A DNA stretch of 64,000 nucleotides, from positions 108,750 to 172,749 of the forward strand of contig JASKMD010000026.1 of the NCBI GenBank assembly GCA_030144725.1, given 5' to 3'. This document shows positions 1 to 9,405 of this stretch, piece after piece. Below the pieces are notes generated by a model that worked only from the letters and a program-made list of their open reading frames with translations, was not told the DNA's origin and ran no database searches. Positions within the stretch are counted from its first letter, which is position 1, and every line of letters starts with the position of its first letter. This DNA comes from Haematococcus lacustris. Lineage: Eukaryota > Chlorophyta > Chlorophyceae > Chlamydomonadales > Haematococcaceae. Made by a program: the position numbers and the translations under genes.

Positions 1-3000
1 AGCCACACCATTCTCACCACCCCAATCACCAACAAAGATAGGGAAGCATACCGGCTTGGAGTACAACAACCCAGCTCAGGCGCTCCACAACTGCATGCAC
101 AACTGACAGCATACCTAGCTCCCATGTACACAGACGCTACCCACTTCCTGACCACACTAGACAAGGCCAACCCACAACAACCACAACGCTTGACACTTGT
201 GGCAGGCCTCCCGGCTAGAGAAGCTGTCGACACCGCAGCCGCCATGCTCACAACGCTCCTGGAAACCTGCAGGGGAACTGCCATGCAGACATGCAACACT
301 AAGACATTGACCAGAGGAGGCCAGCATTACCAACGCAGGAGCATGTGCAAGATCAGACTGGAACTGGGGAAAAAGCTCAAAACCACTAGAGAACTCAGCC
401 GGAAGGCCAGAATGTTATACAAACAAAACAGCGTCCACCCGTCTATCGATGACCTACTCCCAGAGACAGACACGATCAACGCGGAGGTAAGGGAGGCGGT
501 GCAAGCACGCCAGGGCGACGGTACAACCGAAAATTGCGTGCAAGCCGCGCTCGCCCAGCTGACCAATTCCTACCGCGACCAAATCCACAAGCTAGATGAC
601 GACGACTCCGCACTTGCCATTGCACAGGCGCGTCTCAGAATGCAACACCTCATCAGCACCCAACCCAAAAAAGCCAATAAATACATACTACGCCCTTCTC
701 GCACCGACCACAAAGGACTGCAGGCACTAGCCGACCCCGATACCAAGAACACCTGCACCGCCCCGGCCGACCTCAACCGGATTATCACCGCCGCCTACAG
801 ACAAAAGCTCACGCCGCCGACTCCCAAAACAGGCCACTACACAAACACACAGACCAGAAATTACCCCTGGACCCGCCCCAAAGCCGTGGACCCCTTCACG
901 TTGCACACCTGCAAAAATATACACTGGATGCACACAGCCATCATGGACAAAGCAGGATTTCAAGAATGCATCAGTAGACTATCGGGGGGCAAAGCGCCTG
1001 GCCCAGACGGCATTGAAAACGAGATCATCAAGATGCTGCCATGGGAGATGAGGGACACCATACACCAACTGTTCATCATCATGTGGGCCACTGGCTGCAC
1101 ACCCACAACATGGAAAACCAGTGACACTTGCCTGCTCTACAAGGACAAGGGCCAAGAAACAGACCTCAACGCCTACAGACCTGTTGGGCTGGCCAATACC
1201 ATCTACAAACTCTGGACCAGCCTCATAACCAAGGCGCTGTACGAGTATGCTGAGGCTAACGGGATGTTAAGTAACTGCCAAGCAGGCTTCCGCTCCCATA
1301 GGGACACCACACAACAGCTCCAAATGCTGGTCATGGCCCTGGAAGACGCCAAGCTAGCCAAAGTAGATATCTATGCGCTACTGGTCGACTTCACTAGTGC
1401 CTTCAACACCACCTGCCAAGACAAACTGCTATGGATCATGCACGACCTTGGCTTCCCCACCGACGCCACAGACGCGGTGAAGGACCTGTACACGGGCGCT
1501 ACAACGCGCTTCAGAACTCCCTACGGCCCCACCGACCCGGTACCTGTAGACCGGGGCACCATCCAGGGCGACTCACTCTCACCCTTCCTGTTCCTCATCT
1601 ACATCGAACCCTTACTGCGCTGGCTCCAAGTAGGAGCGAGGGGGTACAAATTTACATCCGACACAACCGACAGTGCCGGACGCTTTACAATCGGCAGCAT
1701 CGACTACGCCGATGACATCGCTATCCTATGCAACTCGATCAGTAACCTACGCTGTCAGGCAGACAAGCTCTCCGCCTACTCGGATTGGGGCCACCTAATC
1801 GTATCCCACAGCAAAACCCTCGCCACAGCGGCGCTCCACAAAGCGCACCAATCCGGCAGATGCAGCACCATGGCAGAAGCGGAAAAGCAAGCCCGTAGAG
1901 AACTGCAAGCCGTAACGCTACAAGGGAAACCTGTCACCTACCTCAAACCGACCTCCCCCTTCACTTACCTTGGTGTATTACTCACCATGACGCTCAACTG
2001 GAAACCACAACACATAGCCATGATGACACAACTTAGACAGAAGCTAGAAAGACTACGACGCTCATTCGCCAGCGCCAGACAAGCCATCCACATCATCAAG
2101 ACAGCCATCATCCCCAGTCTGGCCTATAGCTTCTGCGTAGCCCCATGCACACCGGGAGACCTAGACCTCTACGACAGAGCAATTAATCAATGTATTAAGA
2201 AAAAACTCAGACTCCCATTAGGCACACCCAATGCCGTTGTCAGGGAGGACATCGACAAGCTCGGCCTTGGCATCAGCTCAACCGCCAAAGAGTACCATAC
2301 CAGAAACACTACAGCCCTCCTACACAGCCTCCAGTCCACAGACACCACACATGCCCACATAACCAGATGCATGCTACACAAACAGATCACTTGGCTCTAC
2401 GCCCAAGCTGCCAAGCATGGACACCGCATGCTCATTATGCTGCGACACACCCTACGAGCCAGACAACTCCTTCATGCCACCACGGCGCAGCTCACTGCCA
2501 CCCAGGAAGGACAAGAACTCTACCCTAGGGAAACCAAACTGCTTGGACAACTCATCACACAGAATACCAGCCCCCTTCCACTCGACATAGTTAGTGCTTG
2601 CATGACGTGCCTCAAAAGCTTGGGCATCCGACATGCCACAGAGCTCCAACACACCATCGCTGGCCATACCTACATCATATCAGGACAGATGCTTAAAGAA
2701 CGCTTCCACAACAAAGTCCAACAAAAGCACTATATCGCCCTCAACAGACTAACGACCATGGCGACCCAGGACAGATGCCCAACCACAACAGAAGCGAAAA
2801 ACATCGCAGCCAAACGAGACACCACCCTAGACCTGCCCGCTGCGCAAAGACTCATTAAGCCATGGGCCGCGGGTCTGACGGAGCTTGCACCAACCGACGT
2901 CGAGGAAGACACAAAACACCGCTACGCTGATATTAGGGCGTACGTGACTGCCAAGAAGCCTACACCGACCGAAGCGACGCACGTGACGGAACATGCAACA

Positions 3001-6000
3001 CAACCCGCAGCCCAGGAGGCCATCAAGAGTAGCTCCCGGCTGCTAAGGCGAGAGAACAGGGAAACCCAATCGCCCCCAACGAAACCCGCCCGACACAAGG
3101 CGGGCACGAAACGGAACACTGAGGGCAGACAGATCCAGACTATCCCGAAGGATATAGTGCGCACAGTTGGCCTTGACCTTCCAGGGCTCTCCAGCTGGAA
3201 GGTGGATAAAGCCTGCCGTTGTAAACCCAAGGACCTAGGCAGTATACTAGGGGCCATGTACGGACACCAAGAGGCCATCACCAGCATAGATGGATGGCAA
3301 TGGGACGGCATCAACAAAGAAAGCTACTACAAGGTGCATTGGAAGCCCACAATCATAGATAGATGGGCATTACCACTATGTGCAGAAGAAGGCTATACAC
3401 CCACACACATAGAAGCCATCAGCAGGGAAGAGGCTAAAGACGTATGCACATGTGAGCTATGCTGGCTACCAAGAGGAGACAGCCCAATGTGCCACAACTG
3501 CAAGAGGGCCTACCACCCAGCCTGCCTTGAGGAAGCCCTCCTGTCGGGACACAAAGAACCAGGCCACTGGCTGTGCCCAATATGCAAGTTCGGCAGCAAC
3601 GAGTTCAAAACGACTATGCGTCTGTCAGCGCACTCGGACCTTATACGAGTTCACTGGCGCCCCACCCTCGAACCGGCACCTCTCATCACGACACACCTGG
3701 ACTACCTGGCGCGACGCAGCGACTATGAAGAGGAAAATAAGAGGATACAAGAAGCTAGATACGCGCGGCCTGACACACAGCTGCCAACACACACCCGGCA
3801 GGGACTGCCGGACCCGCACACCTGGCTACCCCGGTGCACCAACCTTCACTCGAAGGCCACCTTCCACACGTACCCCATCAACCCGCAGACGGACATTGTC
3901 GGGACGGGCAAATGCGAAACCTTCCTCCAACTGCACCCCCACATGACCACCCCCGCGATGAACCTCAGCACGGGAGAGCCCATCATGCCCAAGCACGACC
4001 TAGTGCAACATGTAACGGTTCACGATGAGTCGGGCCGCACAATAGGCCTTATAACCAAACAACAACACCAACACCTACACGCTTGGCTACAACACACACC
4101 ACACACACGCAACCTGGCCACAGAACTGGTGGCCCTCCTCAGGAGACAGGACACACAGAGCAGCCGCCACCCCATGAGACTGGCACAAGACAAAGCCCTC
4201 ACCACCCTACACACCACACGAAGCTTTCCAAGTACCGTCCAAAGGTGGGCTGATCCACTCACAGTTAGACCGGAAACCACTACCTACTGGAGCCCCGACA
4301 TCAATGACACGGCCTTTGGGGCACACCACAACTGCCTACTTGTACGTCACACTGGGCTATCCACATGGAATGTACCAGCCGATGATGCGGTGGCCTTGAA
4401 ATGCGTCAACCATGCTATACACTCAGCACACCAGGAGGAGGCCATGGCCACCATCATGTTGATCCCTGGTAAGAAGGGCATCTCTTATCCCAAGCACATT
4501 GACACCTTGAGACGGTACCCAGAGTACTGCCAGCACCTGGCCAGCATACCCCTCACCAATACCAACTGCTCCAAACATGGCAAACACGCCACCCTCCTCG
4601 TCTACGTCATATGGAATGAGGCAGGGCAACTACTCACCACGAAAGGCAACCCACAAGGGTGGATGGCTAGCACAGCCACTGCCCTACACCCGGACAGGGA
4701 GACACACCCTCTCCTCCACAGACCCCACAATCAAAAACAGCCAGCCACTCTCCCCAGTGGCCACAAACAACACCTCCGCCTCCCGCTCGACAGGACTCTA
4801 CCCACGCTGGGGCACACATGCAGCCAACACCAACTCACACACCACTCCACCACGCTCCCACGGATGGCCATCACCGAATGGACCACAGTAGCGTACACTG
4901 ACGGTAGCTGCATCAAGACATCCGAGCCAGACCCGGCGCGCGTCGGGGCGGGGGTCTATATCCCGGAAAGCAAAGCCCTTCTGACCATTGCGATGAACGA
5001 CCTAGAAAACAACACCATCAACAAGGCAGAACTCACAGCGATACACGCGGCACTCAAAGCGGGGGCCAGACGCATCGCCACCGACAGCCTCTGCTCTCTC
5101 TACCAGATCCGTCGAGCTCTCGCTAACCCGATGTCCCTTATCAATCATAGACACAACGACATCCTGACGGACATCGCCACCCTCATCATCGACAGCCCCG
5201 ACACGATCCAGTTCTACAAAGTTCGGGCACACTCGGGCATCATCGGCAACGAAGGCGCAGATGCCCTTGCTAAACACGCAGCGCTACACCCGGAGCAGGC
5301 AAACACTCTAGGGTACCACCCGACCATACCTAAAGAGAGGGGCATCTGGCTCAACCACGGGACCGATAGCGAAACCCTCGCCCCGCTGCCGGACTGCCGA
5401 CAAAGCGTGCGCGCACACATGCACAGCAAGCACAAGTTAGGTCTCGCCAACCAAGACAGCATCTACTACCAGATGACCCAAGATATCACCAAAGCCGCAG
5501 CCAAAGGAGCGGGCGAAAGAGTGATGACCGATGCGACCATCTCCATCCCCGCGCAAAGGACCGCCCTACTCTACCGTACTGGAGGGCTCTATAACCAAAA
5601 GCTGGCCATGCGTTGGAAGCAGGCGACAGACGACCGCTGCCCGCTCTGTGGGGAGGCCGACAGTGCCACACACCTCCTCTCGGGCTGCAGCGAGACCCTG
5701 CCGCTCGTGCAAGAAAGACATAACGGTGCTGGCCGCCTCATCGCCAAAGCCATCAGCAAAGGAACCCTGGGCGGGTGCATCCGGTTTGCGGACACCGGCA
5801 GCTGGGAGAAGGGCGCAAGAGAAAACCTTGACCTCCCTAACGACACACTACACACCACACTACGGGCACTCGGCCTGAAACCAACAGCGACCAAAAACAC
5901 TACCAGACCAGACATACTCATGGTGGCGCCACAAAAGAAGACGGGCAAACGAGACAAAGCCATTAAAAGGATCACCATCGTAGAAATCAAATACTGTGCA

Positions 6001-6285
6001 GACTCGAGGTGGATGGAGCAACTGGACAAGGCCCTGAATCAACATAAGAAATTGGCACACACCATGCGCAAAATAGGCCACATGGTTGAGATCAGACCAA
6101 TCCTACTGGGTATAGGTGGTATTACCTATGAATCACACACACGTCAACACCTCATCGCCCTGGGGATCACTCAAACCAACGCCACCAAGCTACTAAACAA
6201 GCTCACTAGACATGCGGTAGAAGCAGCCCACACCATTGCCAAAACAAGTTATAGACTAAGAGCTGTTAGAAAGGGGGGGGGTTAG
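1..6285 (+). CDS. LINE polyprotein, Dualen/RandI type (5' end outside window)
   Basis: The frame is open from base 1, so the ATG at 124 is probably internal and the N-terminal part, where an APE endonuclease would sit, lies before the window. Counting from that ATG (2053 aa), the order is: reverse transcriptase with a GGKAPGPDG block and catalytic YADD at 1705-1716 (about residue 528); a Cys/His PHD-type finger at about residues 1107-1156; RNase H at about 1589-1720 with the acidic set AYTDGSC, KAEL, ATDS and GNEGAD; a CPLC..H..C zinc motif near 1840; and a C-terminal RPD...VEIKY block at about 1927-1955 resembling a restriction-like endonuclease. RT plus RNase H plus a C-terminal restriction-like nuclease is the hallmark of Dualen/RandI elements. 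The ORF has no internal stop and may be recently active. It copies its RNA into chromosomal DNA by target-primed reverse transcription. Confidence 0.85.
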   Translation, partial: SHTILTTPITNKDREAYRLGVQQPSSGAPQLHAQLTAYLAPMYTDATHFLTTLDKANPQQPQRLTLVAGLPAREAVDTAAAMLTTLLETCRGTAMQTCNTKTLTRGGQHYQRRSMCKIRLELGKKLKTTRELSRKARMLYKQNSVHPSIDDLLPETDTINAEVREAVQARQGDGTTENCVQAALAQLTNSYRDQIHKLDDDDSALAIAQARLRMQHLISTQPKKANKYILRPSRTDHKGLQALADPDTKNTCTAPADLNRIITAAYRQKLTPPTPKTGHYTNTQTRNYPWTRPKAVDPFTLHTCKNIHWMHTAIMDKAGFQECISRLSGGKAPGPDGIENEIIKMLPWEMRDTIHQLFIIMWATGCTPTTWKTSDTCLLYKDKGQETDLNAYRPVGLANTIYKLWTSLITKALYEYAEANGMLSNCQAGFRSHRDTTQQLQMLVMALEDAKLAKVDIYALLVDFTSAFNTTCQDKLLWIMHDLGFPTDATDAVKDLYTGATTRFRTPYGPTDPVPVDRGTIQGDSLSPFLFLIYIEPLLRWLQVGARGYKFTSDTTDSAGRFTIGSIDYADDIAILCNSISNLRCQADKLSAYSDWGHLIVSHSKTLATAALHKAHQSGRCSTMAEAEKQARRELQAVTLQGKPVTYLKPTSPFTYLGVLLTMTLNWKPQHIAMMTQLRQKLERLRRSFASARQAIHIIKTAIIPSLAYSFCVAPCTPGDLDLYDRAINQCIKKKLRLPLGTPNAVVREDIDKLGLGISSTAKEYHTRNTTALLHSLQSTDTTHAHITRCMLHKQITWLYAQAAKHGHRMLIMLRHTLRARQLLHATTAQLTATQEGQELYPRETKLLGQLITQNTSPLPLDIVSACMTCLKSLGIRHATELQHTIAGHTYIISGQMLKERFHNKVQQKHYIALNRLTTMATQDRCPTTTEAKNIAAKRDTTLDLPAAQRLIKPWAAGLTELAPTDVEEDTKHRYADIRAYVTAKKPTPTEATHVTEHATQPAAQEAIKSSSRLLRRENRETQSPPTKPARHKAGTKRNTEGRQIQTIPKDIVRTVGLDLPGLSSWKVDKACRCKPKDLGSILGAMYGHQEAITSIDGWQWDGINKESYYKVHWKPTIIDRWALPLCAEEGYTPTHIEAISREEAKDVCTCELCWLPRGDSPMCHNCKRAYHPACLEEALLSGHKEPGHWLCPICKFGSNEFKTTMRLSAHSDLIRVHWRPTLEPAPLITTHLDYLARRSDYEEENKRIQEARYARPDTQLPTHTRQGLPDPHTWLPRCTNLHSKATFHTYPINPQTDIVGTGKCETFLQLHPHMTTPAMNLSTGEPIMPKHDLVQHVTVHDESGRTIGLITKQQHQHLHAWLQHTPHTRNLATELVALLRRQDTQSSRHPMRLAQDKALTTLHTTRSFPSTVQRWADPLTVRPETTTYWSPDINDTAFGAHHNCLLVRHTGLSTWNVPADDAVALKCVNHAIHSAHQEEAMATIMLIPGKKGISYPKHIDTLRRYPEYCQHLASIPLTNTNCSKHGKHATLLVYVIWNEAGQLLTTKGNPQGWMASTATALHPDRETHPLLHRPHNQKQPATLPSGHKQHLRLPLDRTLPTLGHTCSQHQLTHHSTTLPRMAITEWTTVAYTDGSCIKTSEPDPARVGAGVYIPESKALLTIAMNDLENNTINKAELTAIHAALKAGARRIATDSLCSLYQIRRALANPMSLINHRHNDILTDIATLIIDSPDTIQFYKVRAHSGIIGNEGADALAKHAALHPEQANTLGYHPTIPKERGIWLNHGTDSETLAPLPDCRQSVRAHMHSKHKLGLANQDSIYYQMTQDITKAAAKGAGERVMTDATISIPAQRTALLYRTGGLYNQKLAMRWKQATDDRCPLCGEADSATHLLSGCSETLPLVQERHNGAGRLIAKAISKGTLGGCIRFADTGSWEKGARENLDLPNDTLHTTLRALGLKPTATKNTTRPDILMVAPQKKTGKRDKAIKRITIVEIKYCADSRWMEQLDKALNQHKKLAHTMRKIGHMVEIRPILLGIGGITYESHTRQHLIALGITQTNATKLLNKLTRHAVEAAHTIAKTSYRLRAVRKGGG

Positions 6286-6402
6286 GGGGTCGGTTACTTC
6301 TCGAGCTTGATGGTGGGAGCAGGCCGCGCCCCAGGCGGTTGCTCCTCCCTTAATGCACGCCGGTGAATACCGGCGTAGTCTTCTTCTTTCTTCTTCTTCT
6401 TC
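1..6402 (+). mobile_element. Non-LTR retrotransposon, copy 1
   Basis: The polyprotein is followed by a short 3' UTR (6286-6380) that recurs almost unchanged at about 33404-33498 in the second copy, then a TTC-rich tail at 6380-6402. That tail marks the 3' end of the element. The 5' end lies outside the window. Superfamily assignment rests on the domain order, not on an alignment. Confidence 0.8.
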
Positions 6403-7660
6403 TGGTCACCTTGGTGGAGTACTGACAGGTTTGTGCCTCGTCCTCTTGCAGGATGAGGTTCATTCTGCCCAAAGTGACGCCATGTTCAGTTGCTACGTCT
6501 GTGAGGTAGGGGCTGCTGGCATGGGCTGCCAGTATGGCTGGGATGTCCGAGGGTAGGCGCTGCTCTGTGTACTTAGCGGGGATGCAATTGAACGGGGCCC
6601 TGGGGGGCCCTAGCTTGAAGGTCCTGCTGTCCTCCGCAGTGATGCTGCTTTCCGCATTGGGCCCAATGGCCCCAGCTGTCCACCGCTCCAGCTGGGCTGC
6701 CGTGGTTTCCTTGCTGTGGGTCTTGTTCATCATGGGAAGGATGCAGTCTGTGGACAGCGGCTGGGTCTTGAGGATGTGTCCTGTCCATTGGAGGGTCATA
6801 AGGCGGTTGGCTGTGTACCCAGAGAGGGCTGCAGCTGGCAGGTTGGTGAGCCGGGGGTCAATCCTCCTTCTGTTGATGAGGTAGCCTGCTGCTGTGGGAC
6901 CGGTGTACAGCCTGGCCGGAAGGGCCCTGCCCAGGGCCACCCTGTTGAAGGCTGTGGTGGCCCCTATCTTGACAGTGACCTGCGCCGCTTGTCCTGCGTG
7001 ATGGAAGCAGGGGCAATATGGCAGTTCTTTGAGAGTGTCCAGTTGGCAGGCATCATGTCTTGCTATGTGACTGAACATGGTACCGTTTATGTCGACCCAA
7101 TGGAGGTGTGTTCTTAGGTTGTTTGTCCGTCGGGTCTGTGCCTTCGGGTTTGCATGTAGCCCTTGGGTTTCTGCCCTTGGGTTTAGCCGCCGGGTCTGTG
7201 CCCTTTGGTATGTGTCTGGTCCTCGGGTCTGTGCCCTTGGATTTATGCCTAGCCATCGGGTCTGTGCCCTCTGGTTTGAAAACTGGCTTCGGGGCTGTGC
7301 CCTAGGCGATGTTGTGTGGGCAGGGCAAGTGGTGTGCGCGGTTGCGTGCTGGCAGTCGCAATCGTGATGCCTCTCCCCATTCAGGTCGACTCGGCTGCTG
7401 TTGTATTGCCCTGGCTGTTGTAACTCCTGCACGACTAGGTTATGGCAAAGGGAAGCGGTGTGCGTAGGTAGGGGTGCGATGGTAGAGCCGCAGCAATGTG
7501 TCAGCTGCAGGTGGAGTAGGAGGAGGATGGCGGCTATAACGGCTCGACCATATCTCGCGTGGCGCTTACCGGGGAGCTGGCTTATGCAGTGACTGACTGC
7601 ATCCATCGTCCCCGCCGTCTCGAAATTTGCGTTGACGTTCCAACTATCAGTCGCCTCCAT
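6350..7660 (-). CDS. Unrecognised 436-aa ORF, antisense to the LINE tail, with RAQTR repeats
   Basis: One open frame on the minus strand starts at a real ATG (7658-7660). About 40 residues in there is a hydrophobic stretch (AVIAAILLLLHL) after basic residues, like a signal anchor. Codons from about 7110 to 7310 encode a degenerate repeat built on R-A-Q-T-R with Pro/Asn spacers. The rest is Thr/Ala/Pro-rich with no recognised domain. The final 17 or so residues (a basic RRRRRKKK run, then TTPVFTGVH) are read backwards through the LINE 3' tail, so the present C-terminus was supplied by the LINE insertion. It may be a truncated host gene, part of another element, or a chance ORF over a minisatellite. 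No function is assigned. Confidence 0.35.
   Translation of the reverse strand: MEATDSWNVNANFETAGTMDAVSHCISQLPGKRHARYGRAVIAAILLLLHLQLTHCCGSTIAPLPTHTASLCHNLVVQELQQPGQYNSSRVDLNGERHHDCDCQHATAHTTCPAHTTSPRAQPRSQFSNQRAQTRWLGINPRAQTRGPDTYQRAQTRRLNPRAETQGLHANPKAQTRRTNNLRTHLHWVDINGTMFSHIARHDACQLDTLKELPYCPCFHHAGQAAQVTVKIGATTAFNRVALGRALPARLYTGPTAAGYLINRRRIDPRLTNLPAAALSGYTANRLMTLQWTGHILKTQPLSTDCILPMMNKTHSKETTAAQLERWTAGAIGPNAESSITAEDSRTFKLGPPRAPFNCIPAKYTEQRLPSDIPAILAAHASSPYLTDVATEHGVTLGRMNLILQEDEAQTCQYSTKVTRRRRRKKKTTPVFTGVH
7110..7310. repeat. Degenerate minisatellite with a GGGTCTGTGCC core
   Basis: The motif GGGTCTGTGCC or a close variant recurs about every 30-45 bases and is interspersed with CTTGGGTTT-like spacers. 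Read on the minus strand it gives the R-A-Q-T-R peptide repeats of the overlapping ORF. Confidence 0.6.
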
Positions 7661-8524
7661 TTCGCGTGCTTTGTAAGGTGGTGTGCGGAGTTACAGGCAA
7701 TTGTGTACGTTTCTTCACATCCTCGCCAATCGGCCTGCACCATCTGAAAGCTCGCGCAGCCATGTTTGCCTGACTTCGGTGGTGTGCGCCACCGACATGT
7801 CGTGCATCGCTAACGGATAGCCAAGGACGTAGCTTGCCAGTGTAGCTAACCACGGTCTCTGATTGGGACACATCCGGGGTCACATGTGGCTGCCCGCATC
7901 GAAAGACTCCGATGGCAAATCCAGTCGACCATTAAACGCGCATTAGCACATTGCAGCAGACGCAGCAAACGTTACATCAAATGATGGAGTACATGGGCCG
8001 CAGTTGCATGAAGATTACCAACCCCATGTTGGGAACGCCTGATGGTAATGTTGGTGAAACAATTGTAACAATACCTGGTGTGATAGAGACGTAATCAGTC
8101 GGTTCAAGTATATCAGTCCGGTCTATTTGAGACGGTTTTACTTTGTACACCACCTCACAGTTACTGAACATAACCGCCGGCCCTCGCGCTAGCGCTGTTG
8201 TAGACCGTACCTACTGGCACCCGCTTTAGAAAGAGCGCCGCAGCCATCTGCAGTAACCTTGCCACCTGGACACTTGGCAAGGGTTGGTGGGCGTCTAGGC
8301 CGTGCAGGCCCTTTGATGCAGTAGGCATATCGGAAAGGCTCGCTGATCAAGGCTGTGTAAGCGCGGCATCAAATGGATCACGGTACATTTCGCCAAAGAG
8401 ACCTTGTGGCACCTGAAGGATAGCCTTCGTAGCATCATGAAAGCAGCTGCAAGTCTACAAAGATATAAATAGGAGGAATAGAAGGATCTTAGCAAGTGAC
8501 AAATGTTGGTCGCATGCAGCCGAA

Positions 8525-8640
8525 AAAGGAGCAGACGGTTCGGTTGTCGTCTGCAGACGAAAAGACATCCGTCTTTCGTCTGTTCGTCTACGGTCTCGTC
8601 TTTTCGTCTTGTCGTCTTCACAGCCCTGCTTGTGTCACCC
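8525..8640. repeat. GTCTTTTCGTC/GACGAAAAGAC repeat, site A
   Basis: A cluster of short direct and inverted copies of GTCTTTTCGTC, with GTCTGCAGAC, followed by CACAGCCCTG. The same words in a different arrangement occur at 36716-36830, so this is a dispersed repeat family of unknown class. Confidence 0.55.
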
Positions 8641-8654
8641 TCAGGGAGTGGCAC

Positions 8655-8765
8655 TGGACCTTTGCCTCTAGACTTTGCCTCTGGACTTTGCCTCTGGACT
8701 TTGCCTCTGGACTTTGCCTCTGGACTGCCACTTTGCCTCTGGACTTTGTGTATGGCACTTTGCCG
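8655..8765. repeat. 13-bp tandem repeat (TTTGCCTCTGGAC)n
   Basis: About seven near-perfect direct copies of TTTGCCTCTGGAC with one CCAC interruption. It lies directly after the GACGAAAAGAC-type repeat. A single antisense unit follows the second copy of that repeat near 36840. Confidence 0.75.
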
Positions 8766-9405
8766 TTGGACTCAGGGCGTCCTCAAAGGAAGTCTGTGCT
8801 TCTTCGCATTGGTTCTTACATGCTTGGTGTCCACTACTGGAATCCCGGGGAAAGCCAAGCACTCAGATGGCTAAATGGCTGACTCAACCTCGACTACCAA
8901 TTTACCCAGGCTCGGGACTAGCCCCGGGGATCCCCCACATACTTGGTTTATCAGTGAAAGTCATGAACTGAACTATCTTCGACGTCGTTGGTCACTGGTG
9001 CTCCACTGTAATTACGGCCCCACCACATTAGGTACTCATACACCTGCCTATCAAGGGGCTAACTTTTCCTCTTGAAACCAACGCTTGGGCCCTGAACCCA
9101 GGGAGTGGATTAGTGTTAGTGCCCAGGCTTGTGGGAACTGACAGGCGGGGGGGGCAGTGGGGCAGCTTGCCGTCAGTGACTACCAGCCGCGCAAAGATGG
9201 CCACTGACCCCCGCAACTTGTCTCCCCACTGGGGAGTCCCCGAGCATCAGCAACCGCCACCGTAAACTTTTCAGTTAAAGCTAATTGGCTTTTACGCCGT
9301 GCTCGCTACACTTGCGAGAGTTGCTGCTGTAGAGCCTCCCGTTTAATCCTATCCATCAAGCGGAGTGGCGTCTGATGCGTTGACCTGTCGCGCCCTGGAA
9401 ATACA

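Larger units (their letters stand above)
7661..9405. other. Intergenic stretch before the TM9SF gene
   Basis: No convincing gene is visible. It holds two repeat features listed separately (a GACGAAAAGAC-type repeat and a 13-bp tandem repeat) and, at about 7990-8040, a sequence containing CATGTTGGGAACGCCTGA that recurs elsewhere in the window. The promoter of the TM9SF gene must lie in the right-hand part, but no clear TATA or other element could be picked out. Confidence 0.5.
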
